From: an uncultured Pseudomonadota bacterium | GTDB lineage: Bacteria; Pseudomonadota; Gammaproteobacteria; Methylococcales; Methylomonadaceae | Direction of reading: 5' to 3' | DNA length: 64,000 nt | NCBI GenBank assembly: GCA_903848935.1 | Contig: CAINHO010000001.1 | Location: 1 to 64,000 of the forward strand | In this document: in pieces, positions 46,592 to 56,858 of the stretch | Position numbering within the stretch: the first letter of the stretch is position 1 | How the letters are laid out: the number at the start of each line of letters is the position of its first letter | Notes under the pieces: generated by a model | The model's database searches: none | Seen by the model: the letters and a program-made list of their open reading frames with translations, nothing else | Told to the model about the DNA's origin: nothing | Made by a program: the position numbers and the translations under genes

Positions 46592-47002
46592 CTATTTGCC
46601 CAATTCAATCCGTTGATCGTTGTCTTTATCCGCTTCGGTGAACCACTTCAAACGCGATTGGTTATATTCCTGTTCGCTAATTTGCGCGTCGTGATTATCG
46701 TCTAATTTATCAAATACTCGTTGTCCGACTTCTGCGCCAGAATCGGTTGTTGTCGGGTGTGAATGTTCGGCGTAACGTTGTAAAAATTCCGCCTGTTCAA
46801 TCGCGTGATCGCCGTCAATATCCATTGTTTTAAAGCGTTGCGCGGCGGATTCTAAAAACTCTTCTTGCGTCACCACGCGGTCGCCGTTGTGATCAAATTT
46901 TTCAATCATATAGGCATTTTTAGCGGCATCTTCGGCGTAAACAATCCCGCTCAAAAACAACCCCATCAACAACACACTTTTTTTCAACATACAAAATCTC
47001 AT
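46592..47002 (-). CDS. Secreted EF-hand calcium-binding protein
   Basis: 136 residues. A signal peptide (LKKSVLLMGLFLSGIVYA) precedes four EF-hand loops: DHNGDRVVTQEE, DIDGDHAIEQAE, DDNHDAQISEQE and DKDNDQRIELGK. Start ATG 47002 overlaps the upstream gene stop as ATGA, with AGAGGA upstream; ATG 46990 is the alternative. Possible role in calcium-dependent surface or pilus function, inferred from the neighbours. Confidence 0.88.
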   Translation of the reverse strand: MRFCMLKKSVLLMGLFLSGIVYAEDAAKNAYMIEKFDHNGDRVVTQEEFLESAAQRFKTMDIDGDHAIEQAEFLQRYAEHSHPTTTDSGAEVGQRVFDKLDDNHDAQISEQEYNQSRLKWFTEADKDNDQRIELGK

Positions 47003-49182
47003 TTCAATAATCCTCTTACATCGGCGAGCTGGTTCAGCTCAACATTTAAACGGGTTTTCAGCGTAGACGATTGAATTGCCGTTAACAAATTACCCGCCGC
47101 TTGCGTTTGAAAACCGTGGGCAAATTGCGCGACCAATGTGCGGATAAGAGCATCTTTTTCATCGGAAATAGGTAAACTCGCCAACATATCTTGCGTTACG
47201 GTAATAAATGCTTCGGTTTTTTCGGTATTTTTCAGTTTGCCGTAATAACTCACCAAATGACCGGCGATAATGGCTTTTTCAGCGGCAGTGAGTGTGGATT
47301 CATTCAAAATTTGGGTGGTATTCGCGATAAACTCTTGCGCCATTGTAGGTGAATACTCCGCAATTTCGATATTTACCAACGCCTTATAAACCGGTGCGTG
47401 TAACGATTTTTGTAGTTCCAACGCATTTGGCACAAATCCGGCTTTCAATGACTCACTAATCGCTTGATACAGCCATAAATCATAATGTTCCTTCGCATCC
47501 ACTTGCGTCAAAACGCTTAACACCGATTGCCACTGATTACATTGCGCGTAACTGGTAATTAACGCACTCAATGTTTCGGATTTGAGTTGTTTTAATTGTG
47601 ACGAGGTACTGTTTAACCATTGCGCTGCGACAGGGGCATTGTTGATTTCTTGATACGCACGCGCCACAGATGCTCGTAATGTTACTTGAGCATCGGCATC
47701 GGTAATCGGCACGAGCAGCGCGTTTATTTTATTGAAATAGCTATTGGCAATCGCAATGTTGCCGGTTTTGGAATAAACCACTGCCAATTTTAAAACTACG
47801 CCCAATTGTAATTCTGGCTTTGGCAAACTCGCCAATAAATTTTCAGCCCGTACGAGTAACCGATTGCTGCCATTTTCCAAGGTCAAATATCCACCGGCTT
47901 GCGCGAAATACAAGGCTTGTTCTTCGGGCGGCAGAGGCATGAGACGAGTTTCAAGCGCGGCTAAATAATCATCAACCCATTTGGTTTGTTTCGCTTGCTG
48001 TGCGGCGCGTAATAATGCACCAAGCGAATCGACGTAAACATCGTCAGCGACGATAAATTTACTCAATTTCGCCGCATTTTCAGGCAACTGTCGATCCAAC
48101 AGAATTTTGCTGTTTTGAGCCAGAAAACTGTCCCATGTGATGTCGTTATTTAACACGGCAAACAGTTCTTGTGAATTAAGGGGCGATGGCGTGACGACAG
48201 CGGGGGTTATCATTTCCGACGCAGGTGGGGTTGCATTTTCAGGCGTAGAAGATGTCGTCGTTTCCAACAACATTTCTTCAGACGTTGGCATCGTTTCTCC
48301 GCCAGAATTACTGGCATTGGCAAACGCATCCGGATTTAATCCAAAACCTTGTAAAACTTGCGCGGCTTGATCGTGCGTTTTTTGCATCGCTTGTTGAGAA
48401 TTCATCGGGGCTGCCGCTTTTGATGCGCCCCCTTTCGGGGTAGCGAGTTGAACCGAAGATCCCGCTGATGATGTTTCAGAACCCGTTGTCAATGAAGGTG
48501 TTTGCGCGGTGGATTTCGGTGCGGCAGATGGTGGCTGTAATTCTGTTAAAAAATAACTTGCGCCTGCCACAGCAACAATTAGTCCCCCGCCAATCGCCAG
48601 TAACTTAACGTTCAGTGGTGTTTTTTTAATTACCCTGTCGCCTTGTAATTCTTCTAAAACTTCTTTTTCCAAGTCCAATTTACGTTGTTTTTCAGCTTCT
48701 TCTTCCTGCTTTTTCACTGCTTGAATTTGCAGCGTTGTTTGTGATGCCAGCAATTTCGCCTTAATCGCATCACGTTCTTCGTTTTGTCGCTGTAGCTCTA
48801 AAAATTTAGTGATTGTAATGCTGCATTCCGGACATTTTTCTGGCTCTAAACTGTCTTCGCCGATGGGAATCTCATGCTGACAATATGGGCAAATCACCGA
48901 TGTTTCGACGATTTCTTCTGCAATTGGAATAAGTTCTAAATGGGTTCGCCGTTGAATCGGACTATAGAGCGAAACCAATCCTAGTTTGCTCAAGGTACGT
49001 TGATAATTTATCGCTTCATTTTCGTTAGCATCACGACGAATACAGACGCTCGGTTGCGCGAGTAATTCGTCTAATTTAGACACGCTGATTTGCAAGGCTT
49101 TCGCGGCATTGACACGAATAGAATCGGCTTCTTCAATGCGCTCGGGGTTAATTCCTTTTATGAAAATATCGAACTTTGGCAT
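46999..49182 (-). CDS. Zinc-ribbon, single-pass membrane protein of unknown function
   Basis: 727 residues. N-terminus FDIFIKGINPERIEEADSIR is followed by a CPYC...CPEC zinc ribbon (about 98-120), a coiled coil rich in Lys/Glu (about 125-180), one membrane helix (LLAIGGGLIVAVAGASYFL), a Pro/Ser/Thr linker (about 215-330) and a large helical TPR-like domain (about 345-727). I do not know a named family. Lies 17 bases downstream of pilU in the same direction, so a link to twitching motility is possible. Confidence 0.75.
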   Translation of the reverse strand: MPKFDIFIKGINPERIEEADSIRVNAAKALQISVSKLDELLAQPSVCIRRDANENEAINYQRTLSKLGLVSLYSPIQRRTHLELIPIAEEIVETSVICPYCQHEIPIGEDSLEPEKCPECSITITKFLELQRQNEERDAIKAKLLASQTTLQIQAVKKQEEEAEKQRKLDLEKEVLEELQGDRVIKKTPLNVKLLAIGGGLIVAVAGASYFLTELQPPSAAPKSTAQTPSLTTGSETSSAGSSVQLATPKGGASKAAAPMNSQQAMQKTHDQAAQVLQGFGLNPDAFANASNSGGETMPTSEEMLLETTTSSTPENATPPASEMITPAVVTPSPLNSQELFAVLNNDITWDSFLAQNSKILLDRQLPENAAKLSKFIVADDVYVDSLGALLRAAQQAKQTKWVDDYLAALETRLMPLPPEEQALYFAQAGGYLTLENGSNRLLVRAENLLASLPKPELQLGVVLKLAVVYSKTGNIAIANSYFNKINALLVPITDADAQVTLRASVARAYQEINNAPVAAQWLNSTSSQLKQLKSETLSALITSYAQCNQWQSVLSVLTQVDAKEHYDLWLYQAISESLKAGFVPNALELQKSLHAPVYKALVNIEIAEYSPTMAQEFIANTTQILNESTLTAAEKAIIAGHLVSYYGKLKNTEKTEAFITVTQDMLASLPISDEKDALIRTLVAQFAHGFQTQAAGNLLTAIQSSTLKTRLNVELNQLADVRGLLK

Positions 49183-49199
49183 AGCGTTTCCGGTTAATT

Positions 49200-50360
49200 T
49201 TAATGTTCTAAATCGTCCAATTTAATGTCGAGTAATTGGATATTAAATTCGGGAAGTTTTGCTTTTTCAGTTTCTATTTCAACAGGCACATCCCTGAGCG
49301 TGTTATTACTCAAACTGATTTTTAAACGTAAATTATTGGGCGAATCCGAATTTCCGAGCGCGTCTTCGAGGGACACTTTGCCTTGTTCGTAAAGTTTTTG
49401 TAGATGGGAATCGAAGGTTTGCATACCAATTTCTTCTGACTTTTCCATCGCCTCTTTGATGCCGTGGATTTCACCTTTTAAAATCAAATCACTGACGTAC
49501 TGGGTGTTTAACAAAATTTCAACAGCTGCGACGCGCTTGCCATCAACAGTTGGCACTAACCGTTGCGACACAAAGGCTTTCATGTTCAACGATAAATCCA
49601 TTAACAATTGTGTGCGGCGTTCTTCAGGGAAAAAATTGATAATACGGTCTAACGCTTGATTCGAGTTATTGGCGTGCAACGTCGATAAACATAAATGTCC
49701 CGTTTCCGCGAAGGCGAGGGCGTGTTCCATCGTTTCACGCGAGCGAATTTCACCAATCAAAATTACGTCGGGAGCTTGGCGCAACGTGTTTTTCAACGCA
49801 TCTTCATAACTGAGCGTATCAACACCAACTTCGCGCTGGTTCACGAGCGATTTTTTGTGCGAATGAATAAATTCAATCGGATCTTCGATGGTAATAATGT
49901 GACCCGACGCATTGCTGTTACGGTAATCGATTAACGCCGCCAGCGAAGTTGATTTCCCTGACCCCGTGCCGCCAATAAACAAAATCAAGCCGCGTTTTTC
50001 CATAATGGATTTTTTTAAAATCGGCGGCATACCTAACGTGTCGATATTCGGAATATCTAATTTAATGTTCCGAATCACCAACGAAAAGCTGTTGCGTTGC
50101 CGGAAAATGTTAACCCGAAAACGCCCGATGCCACGTTCTGAAATCGCTAAATTCAATTCGGGTTGCAGCTCAAAAGCTTTGATTTGATCTTCATTCATCA
50201 AACTGTGGGCAATTTCTTTCAATCGTGGCGGCATAAGTTTGATATTTTCGAGCGGTTTTAACACACCTTGAAACTTCGCGGCGGGCGGCGCACCGACTGT
50301 TAAATATAAATCCGAGCCATCGTTTTGAGCCAAAATGCGTAAATAGTCTTTAAATTCCAT
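49200..50360 (-). CDS. pilU: PilU, twitching motility ATPase
   Basis: 386 residues from ATG 50360, which matches the family start MEFKDYLRILAQNDGSDLYLTVG. Walker A IGGTGSGKSTSL, Asp box IIT IEDPIEFIH, Walker B DVILIGEIRSRETMEHAL and STLHANNSNQALDRIINFFP are present. The C-terminal tail after about 340 is longer than in PilT, as in PilU. Retraction ATPase for type IV pili. An upstream in-frame ATG at 50426 is less likely. Confidence 0.94.
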   Translation of the reverse strand: MEFKDYLRILAQNDGSDLYLTVGAPPAAKFQGVLKPLENIKLMPPRLKEIAHSLMNEDQIKAFELQPELNLAISERGIGRFRVNIFRQRNSFSLVIRNIKLDIPNIDTLGMPPILKKSIMEKRGLILFIGGTGSGKSTSLAALIDYRNSNASGHIITIEDPIEFIHSHKKSLVNQREVGVDTLSYEDALKNTLRQAPDVILIGEIRSRETMEHALAFAETGHLCLSTLHANNSNQALDRIINFFPEERRTQLLMDLSLNMKAFVSQRLVPTVDGKRVAAVEILLNTQYVSDLILKGEIHGIKEAMEKSEEIGMQTFDSHLQKLYEQGKVSLEDALGNSDSPNNLRLKISLSNNTLRDVPVEIETEKAKLPEFNIQLLDIKLDDLEH

Positions 50361-50610
50361 GAGTGTGTCGCGGCAGGTAAAATTAAATTGAAAATAGTTT
50401 TTTCGTTGATAGTTATTTTGAAACATTTTTTCGTCATTCTATGTCAATTAGAGACTTGTACTAAACAAAACCTTTCGACTTTTAGCGGGTTTACCACGCT
50501 GTCGTAAAATAGGACTGATTTGTATATACTGTGAAAACTGCGTGTTACGCGGATTTCGTTGTCTTTAATGCTTAAAAACCCCGTCTTTTTTATCACTTTA
50601 GGATTCCTTT

Positions 50611-53283
50611 ATGAATAATACTTTTTTTTCGGAAATCACCGGACAAAATGACATTGATCCCGCCGAAACCCAAGAATGGATTGAAGCGTTGCAATCGGTT
50701 TTAGAAGCCGAAGGCAGTGAACGCGCCCATTTTTTGATTGAACAATTAGTTTCAGTCACCCGTCATGCCGGTTTTGATATTCCATTCAGTGCGAATACGG
50801 CTTATTTGAATACCATTCCCGTCTCCAAACAATTGCAATTCCCAGGTGATGCGACGCTGGAACACCGTATCCGTTCTTACGTTCGTTGGAATGCAATGAT
50901 GATGGTGTTGCGTGCTAACAAAAATACAAACGTTGGTGGACACATTGCCAGTTTCGCATCTGCCGCGACGTTATATGACGTGGGTTATAACCATTTTTGG
51001 CACGCACCCTCTGACAAACACGGCGGTGATTTAATTTATACCCAAGGGCATTCTTCGCCGGGTGAATATGCACGGGCGTTTATGCTTGGACGTTTTACGC
51101 CAGAACAAATGGATAATTTCCGCCAAGAAGTCGGCGGTAACGGATTAGCCTCGTATCCACACCCGTGGTTGATGCCAGAGTTTTGGCAATTTCCCACCGT
51201 TTCAATGGGACTCGGGCCGATTTGTGCAATTTATCAAGCGAGGTTCATGCGTTATTTGCGTGATCGTGGTTTAGCAAATACCGACGGTCGCAAAGTGTGG
51301 GCGTTTTTGGGTGATGGCGAAACCGACGAACCCGAATCACTTGGCGCAATTGGTATGGCGGGACGTGAACATTTAGATAATTTGATTTTCGTGGTGAATT
51401 GCAACTTGCAACGCCTTGATGGCCCGGTACGCGGCAACGGCAAAATCATTCAAGAACTCGAAAGCGAATTCCGTGGCGCGGGTTGGAATGTCATTAAATT
51501 GGTCTGGGGCAATCGTTGGGATAACTTACTGTCACGCGATAAAGATGGGTTATTAGTGGCACGAATGATGGCGTGTGTTGACGGCGATTATCAGACTTTT
51601 AAAGCCAAAGATGGTGCGTATGTGCGCGAACATTTCTTTAATACGCCAGAATTAAAAGCGATGGTGGCGGATTGGTCAGACAAAGATATTTGGGGTTTAA
51701 ATCGCGGTGGACATGATCCATCGAAAATTTATTCTGCGTTCCAAACAGCGGCAAATCATAAAGGTCAACCCACGGTTATTTTAGCCAAAACCATTAAAGG
51801 TTATGGCATGGGAACGTCGGGCGAAGCGCAAAATACCTCGCATCAACAGAAAAAAATGAGCGATGGCGATTTAACGCATTTCCGTGATTTTTACCAATTA
51901 CCAATTACCAACGAAGAATTACACGATTTGCCGTATATCACCTTCCCCGAAGGCTCGAAAGAATTGGCTTATATGCACGAACGGCGGGCGGCATTAGGCG
52001 GTTATTTGCCAGCACGTCGTCCAAAATCAGATGCGTTGCCCGTGCCGACATTACAGGATTTCAAAGTTTTGTTGGACGCGAATGACAAAGAAGCTTCAAC
52101 AACAATGGCGTTTGTACGAATCCTAAACATTTTGGTGAAAGACAAAGCCATCGGTAAACGTATCGTGCCGATTGTTCCTGATGAATCGCGTACTTTCGGA
52201 ATGGAAGGGATGTTTAGACAGCTTGGGATTTGGTCACAAGTCGGACAACTCTACACACCGCAAGATGCCGACCAATTGATGTTCTACAAAGAAGATAAAA
52301 ACGGTCAAGTTTTACAAGAAGGTATCAACGAAGCCGGTGGTTTATGTGATTGGATTGCGGCGGGAACGTCTTATTCCACCCACAACATGCCAATGATTCC
52401 GTTCTACATTTTCTATTCAATGTTTGGTTTTCAGCGCGTTGCCGATTTGATTTGGGCAGCGGCAGACCAACGTACACGCGGTTTCTTATTGGGTGGAACG
52501 GCTGGACGCACCACGTTGAATGGCGAAGGTTTGCAACACGAAGATGGTCACAGCCATTTAATTTCGGCGACCGTGCCGAATTGTATTTCTTACGACCCAA
52601 CTTATGCGTATGAACTCGCGGTGATTATTCAAGACGGTTTGCGTCGGATGTACGCCGAACAAGAAGATGTTTTCTATTACATCACCGTGATGAACGACAA
52701 CTACACGCATCCAGCGATGCCGCAAGGTATTGAACAAGATATTTTGAAAGGTATGTATTGCTTCAAACAAGGCGATCAGGACGCAAAATTACGGGTGCAA
52801 TTATTGGGTTCAGGCGCAATTTTCCGCGAAGCCGAATTTGCTGCCGAATTATTGCGTAACGATTGGGGCGTGGAATCCGATGTGTGGAGTTGCCCAAGTT
52901 TCACCGAATTGTCGCGTGATGCACAAAGTTGTGGACGTTGGAATCGTCTACATCCAACCGAAACTCCAAAACAATCACACATTAGCAAATGTTTGCCAAA
53001 TGCCAATGTGCCTGTTGTTGCGGCAACAGATTATATTCGTGCTTTCGCAGAACAAATTCGTTCTGAAATCAAAGCCCCTTATGTCGTTTTAGGCACCGAC
53101 GGTTTTGGACGTTCGGATACCCGCGAAAAGTTACGTCGTTTCTTTGAAGTAGATCGTTTTCACATTACCGTTGCTGCGTTGAAAAGTTTGGCAGATAACG
53201 GACAATTTGAATTGGGCAAAGTCGAAGTCGCGATTGCGAAATATGGCATTGATGCGAATGTAGCCGCGCCTTGGTTGAGATAA
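50611..53283 (+). CDS. aceE: Pyruvate dehydrogenase E1 (homodimeric type)
   Basis: 890 residues. Thiamin diphosphate E1 of the pyruvate dehydrogenase complex, the large homodimeric form. Marks: HIASFASAATLYDVGYNHF, the GDGETDEPESLGAIGMAGRE ThDP loop, NLQRLDGPVRGN and DESRTFGMEGMFRQLG. First gene of aceE-aceF-lpd; TTTAGGATT upstream gives AGGA. Usual length. Confidence 0.98.
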   Translation: MNNTFFSEITGQNDIDPAETQEWIEALQSVLEAEGSERAHFLIEQLVSVTRHAGFDIPFSANTAYLNTIPVSKQLQFPGDATLEHRIRSYVRWNAMMMVLRANKNTNVGGHIASFASAATLYDVGYNHFWHAPSDKHGGDLIYTQGHSSPGEYARAFMLGRFTPEQMDNFRQEVGGNGLASYPHPWLMPEFWQFPTVSMGLGPICAIYQARFMRYLRDRGLANTDGRKVWAFLGDGETDEPESLGAIGMAGREHLDNLIFVVNCNLQRLDGPVRGNGKIIQELESEFRGAGWNVIKLVWGNRWDNLLSRDKDGLLVARMMACVDGDYQTFKAKDGAYVREHFFNTPELKAMVADWSDKDIWGLNRGGHDPSKIYSAFQTAANHKGQPTVILAKTIKGYGMGTSGEAQNTSHQQKKMSDGDLTHFRDFYQLPITNEELHDLPYITFPEGSKELAYMHERRAALGGYLPARRPKSDALPVPTLQDFKVLLDANDKEASTTMAFVRILNILVKDKAIGKRIVPIVPDESRTFGMEGMFRQLGIWSQVGQLYTPQDADQLMFYKEDKNGQVLQEGINEAGGLCDWIAAGTSYSTHNMPMIPFYIFYSMFGFQRVADLIWAAADQRTRGFLLGGTAGRTTLNGEGLQHEDGHSHLISATVPNCISYDPTYAYELAVIIQDGLRRMYAEQEDVFYYITVMNDNYTHPAMPQGIEQDILKGMYCFKQGDQDAKLRVQLLGSGAIFREAEFAAELLRNDWGVESDVWSCPSFTELSRDAQSCGRWNRLHPTETPKQSHISKCLPNANVPVVAATDYIRAFAEQIRSEIKAPYVVLGTDGFGRSDTREKLRRFFEVDRFHITVAALKSLADNGQFELGKVEVAIAKYGIDANVAAPWLR

Positions 53284-53298
53284 GGAAAGGACGAAACG

Positions 53299-54579
53299 AT
53301 GAGTAATTTAATCGAAATTAAAGTCCCCGATGTGGGCAATGTGCATGATATTGATGTCATCGAAGTGGCGGTTCAAACGGGCGACGTGATTGCCATCGAC
53401 CAAACGTTGATTACGCTGGAAACTGATAAAGCGAGCATGGACGTTCCTTCGACAGTCGCGGGAACCGTTCAACAAGTTCACATTAAAGTCGGCGACAAAG
53501 TGAACGAAGGTTCAATGATTGTGACGGTTTTGGCGAGTGACGAAGTGGCGGCACCTGCACCCGTTGTTGAAGTTGAATCAGCTCCAGCCGTTGTGGAAGA
53601 GGTGAAAGCAATTGTAGAAGTTGCGGCGGTTGCAGCACCTGCCGTTGTTGAAGCGTCTACACCAATGGTTACAAAAGGAAAAGCACACGCTTCGCCAGCG
53701 ATTCGTTTATTTGCGCGAGAATTGGGTGTTGAGTTATCTCAAATTACCCAAGGTAGTGGGCGCAAAGGTCGAATCTTAAAAGAGGACGTGAAAACATTTG
53801 TCAAAAAAGTCATGGTCGAAGGCATCAAAGTCAGCGGCGGTACCGCGATTCCAAAAATTGCCGTGCCTGATTTTGCCTTATTTGGTGAAATCGAAACCAA
53901 ACCGTTGAGCAAAATCAATAAAATCACAGGTCAGCACATGACCAGTGTGTGGTTGAATTTGCCGATGGTGACGTATCACGACGAAGTTGATATTACCGAA
54001 ATGGAAGCGTTCCGCGTGGCGTTGAATGCTGAAAAATCGAAAGATGGCGTGAAATACACGGGCTTGTTGTTCATTGTGAAAGCAGTGGCGACGGCGATGC
54101 AACAATTTCCACGATTCAATTCTTCCTTGTCGAGTGACGGCGAAAGTTTGATTTTCAAAAAGTATTTCAACATCGGTATCGCAGTCAATACGCCGAATGG
54201 CTTGGTCGTTCCAGTGTTGCGCGACGTGGTGAATAAATCGCTCAAACAACTGGCGATTGATCTCGCTGAAAAAAGTGAAAAAGCTCGCTCGGGGAAATTA
54301 TTGCCGTCCGATATGCAAGGCGGTTGCATGAGTATTTCGAGTTTGGGCGGCATTGGCGGCATGGCATTTACACCGATTGTCAACGCGCCCGAAGTCGCTA
54401 TTTTGGGCGTGACGAAATCGAAAATTCAACCCGTTTGGGACGGCGCAGAATTCAAACCGCGTTTAATGTTGCCGCTCGATTTAACTTACGATCATCGCGT
54501 GATTGATGGCGCGGAAGGCGCACAGTTTATGGAAGCGGTGCGCTATTATTTGGGCGACATTCGCCGTTTGTTGGTTTAA
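53299..54579 (+). CDS. aceF: Dihydrolipoamide acetyltransferase E2
   Basis: 426 residues. One lipoyl domain with lysine in LETDKASMDVPS (about residue 44), an Ala/Val/Pro-rich linker, the peripheral-subunit binding domain (ASPAIRLFARELGVELSQI, about 130-165) and the catalytic core ending DLTYDHRVIDGAEGAQF. E. coli AceF has three lipoyl domains; this one has a single domain, common in other gammas. Starts 15 bases after aceE. Confidence 0.96.
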   Translation: MSNLIEIKVPDVGNVHDIDVIEVAVQTGDVIAIDQTLITLETDKASMDVPSTVAGTVQQVHIKVGDKVNEGSMIVTVLASDEVAAPAPVVEVESAPAVVEEVKAIVEVAAVAAPAVVEASTPMVTKGKAHASPAIRLFARELGVELSQITQGSGRKGRILKEDVKTFVKKVMVEGIKVSGGTAIPKIAVPDFALFGEIETKPLSKINKITGQHMTSVWLNLPMVTYHDEVDITEMEAFRVALNAEKSKDGVKYTGLLFIVKAVATAMQQFPRFNSSLSSDGESLIFKKYFNIGIAVNTPNGLVVPVLRDVVNKSLKQLAIDLAEKSEKARSGKLLPSDMQGGCMSISSLGGIGGMAFTPIVNAPEVAILGVTKSKIQPVWDGAEFKPRLMLPLDLTYDHRVIDGAEGAQFMEAVRYYLGDIRRLLV

Positions 54580-54589
54580 GGAGAGAATC

Positions 54590-55990
54590 ATGAGCGAAAA
54601 TTTACAAACAGAAGTTCTTGTTTTAGGCGGCGGGCCTGGTGGTTATACGGCTGCATTTCGGGCGGCGGATTTAGGCAAAAGCGTTGTGTTAGTTGAGCGT
54701 TATCCTGTCTTGGGCGGCGTATGTTTAAACGTCGGTTGTATTCCGTCGAAAGCTCTTTTGCATTTGGCGCACACGATTCACGAAGCCGAAGAATCTGAAA
54801 ATTTCGGCGTGACATTCGCAAAACCCGAACTCGACATTGATAAAATTCGGGCATGGAAATCGAGCGTCACCAAAGGTTTGAATGATGGATTGGGCGCGTT
54901 AGCAAAACAGCGCAAAGTCACGGTGATTCAAGGTGTTGGCAGTTTTACAGGTGCAAATACGCTGGTCGTTGGCGACACTACGATTACGTTTGAAAATGCG
55001 ATTATTGCTGCAGGTTCGCAAGCCACTGAAATTCCCGTTTTTCCAAATGACGACCCACGCCTTTGGGATTCGAGTGATGCACTGGCGTTGCCGTTTATTC
55101 CGAAAAAACTGTTGATTGTTGGTGGCGGAATTATCGGACTGGAAATGGCGACCGTTTATCACGCGCTTGGCAGCGAAATTCACGTTGTTGAATTGATGGA
55201 GCAAATTATTCCAGGTTGCGACAAAGATTTGATTACGCCGCTGTTCCGAAAAATCAAAAAACAATACAAAAATATCTGGCTCGAAACCAAAGTGACCGCG
55301 ATTGACGCGCAAGACGATGGTTTGAAAGTATCGTTTGATGGCAAAGGTGCGCCTAAATCTGAAATTTTTGATGCGGTTTTAGTGGCTGTTGGACGCAGAC
55401 CGAATGGCAAAAAAATCGGTGCTGAATTGGCGGGAGTAGCGGTTGATGATTACGGTTTTATTGCCGTTGATAAACAGCAACGCACCAACGTGCCACATAT
55501 TTTTGCGATTGGCGATATTGTCGGACAACCGATGCTCGCGCATAAAGCGGTACATGAAGGCAAAGTTGCCGCCGAAGTAATTGCGGGGCATAAATCGCAT
55601 TTCGACGCGCTGACCATTCCATCGGTGGCGTACACCGATCCTGAAATTGCGTGGATGGGTTTGACCGAAAATCAAGCCAAAGCGCAAGGCATCGAATATG
55701 AAAAAGGTGCGTTTCCGTGGGCGGCGAGTGGGCGTTCATTAAGCATGGGACGCAAAGAAGGCATGACTAAAATTTTGGCTGACAAAGAAACAGGGCGCAT
55801 TTTAGGTGCGGGTTTTGTTGGCACGAATGCAGGAGAATTGCTTGCCGAAGCTGTTTTAGCGTTGGAAATGGGTGCAGATATGCAAGACATTAGTTTGACC
55901 ATTCACGCGCATCCGACGTTGTCTGAAACCTTTGCTTTTGCCGCTGAAATGATTGAAGGCACGATTACGGATTTGTATGTGAAAAAATAA
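54590..55990 (+). CDS. lpd: Dihydrolipoamide dehydrogenase E3
   Basis: 466 residues. FAD-binding VLGGGPGGYTAAFRAADLG, redox-active pair in GGVCLNVGCIPSKALLH, NAD-binding VGGGIIGLEMATVYHALG and C-terminal HAHPTLSE. ATG 54590 has AAGGAGA upstream; it starts 10 bases after aceF. Regenerates lipoate on AceF. A strong hairpin terminator follows the operon. Confidence 0.97.
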   Translation: MSENLQTEVLVLGGGPGGYTAAFRAADLGKSVVLVERYPVLGGVCLNVGCIPSKALLHLAHTIHEAEESENFGVTFAKPELDIDKIRAWKSSVTKGLNDGLGALAKQRKVTVIQGVGSFTGANTLVVGDTTITFENAIIAAGSQATEIPVFPNDDPRLWDSSDALALPFIPKKLLIVGGGIIGLEMATVYHALGSEIHVVELMEQIIPGCDKDLITPLFRKIKKQYKNIWLETKVTAIDAQDDGLKVSFDGKGAPKSEIFDAVLVAVGRRPNGKKIGAELAGVAVDDYGFIAVDKQQRTNVPHIFAIGDIVGQPMLAHKAVHEGKVAAEVIAGHKSHFDALTIPSVAYTDPEIAWMGLTENQAKAQGIEYEKGAFPWAASGRSLSMGRKEGMTKILADKETGRILGAGFVGTNAGELLAEAVLALEMGADMQDISLTIHAHPTLSETFAFAAEMIEGTITDLYVKK

Positions 55991-56004
55991 GGCAGAATTT
56001 AACG

Positions 56005-56039
56005 GGTAAGCATGAGTTAATTCATGCTTACCGAATTTT
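56005..56039 (+). terminator. Terminator after lpd
   Basis: Perfect 11-base stem GGTAAGCATGA/TCATGCTTACC with a six-base loop, then GAATTTT. It ends the aceEF-lpd unit. Confidence 0.85.
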
Positions 56040-56070
56040 CCAACATATTTTTAAACTCAATGAAAAATCC

Positions 56071-56808
56071 ATGAATGAAAAAATTGATCAAATTAGGTTA
56101 TTACTTACTACGCTTGAAAATGAGTTAGAAAATGACCAAGAAAAGGAATTTTCAAATAATTTTAGTGCGCTGGAACTACCCAATATCGTTTCATCTATTG
56201 TTGATTTTCTTCATCCATTATTAACACCTAATCAACTTGCCGTTTATTGGTATATCTTTAATAAATCGATTATTAAGACTGGAACGCAATACACGAGAAC
56301 AAGTACAAGTGAAATGAGTCGTTATGTTGCAAAATCAGGGACTAAACAAGTAGAAGATTTAAGTAGTAAACTAATAAGCAACGCAATTAGCTTTTTAAAA
56401 GAAAAAGAAATTATATCAATCGTTGGTGATACCACAAGGGACGGAACACTATACAAAGTCTGCATTCCAGATGAAATTCCTATTTGCAAAGAACTAATGA
56501 AAGCTCAAATTCTGGAAGATCCACAATCAATTAACCTTGAAACAGAATTAGATTTTTACAATGTTGCCGAAAATAGATTGAAGATATTTGAACGAGATGG
56601 TTATAAATGCCATTACTGTAATAAACAACTAACTCGATTTAGTTCCTCTCTTGACCATATTCAACCAGTATCAAAAGGTGGGGATAACTCTTTTTCAAAT
56701 CTTATAACAGCTTGTTTGCATTGTAATTCCGAGCGGGGAAATAAGCCTGTAATGGATTATGTAATTAGTCGTTCTGAACGAAAGCAAACCACATTATTTG
56801 AAGAATAA
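56071..56808 (+). CDS. HNH endonuclease with N-terminal helical domain
   Basis: 245 residues. The C-terminal third is an HNH nuclease: YKCHYCNKQL (zinc CxxC), LDHIQPVSKGGDN, NLITACLHCNSERGNK (second CxxC with His and Asn). The N-terminal part (about 1-160) looks like a DNA-binding winged-helix region (TPNQLAVYWYIFNKSI, SISNAISFLKEKEII-like). Very AT-rich compared with aceEF-lpd, so probably horizontally acquired. No methylase or other restriction gene is nearby. Role: mobile or defence nuclease, uncertain. Confidence 0.83.
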   Translation: MNEKIDQIRLLLTTLENELENDQEKEFSNNFSALELPNIVSSIVDFLHPLLTPNQLAVYWYIFNKSIIKTGTQYTRTSTSEMSRYVAKSGTKQVEDLSSKLISNAISFLKEKEIISIVGDTTRDGTLYKVCIPDEIPICKELMKAQILEDPQSINLETELDFYNVAENRLKIFERDGYKCHYCNKQLTRFSSSLDHIQPVSKGGDNSFSNLITACLHCNSERGNKPVMDYVISRSERKQTTLFEE

Positions 56809-56858
56809 AATCACAGTAGGCTAAATTTCAACATGAACACATTAAGTTATTCGGCTTT

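Noticed and set aside
50510-50535. Possible sigma-70 promoter for aceE with TATACT
   Set aside because: No recognisable -35 at 16-18 bases; left out.
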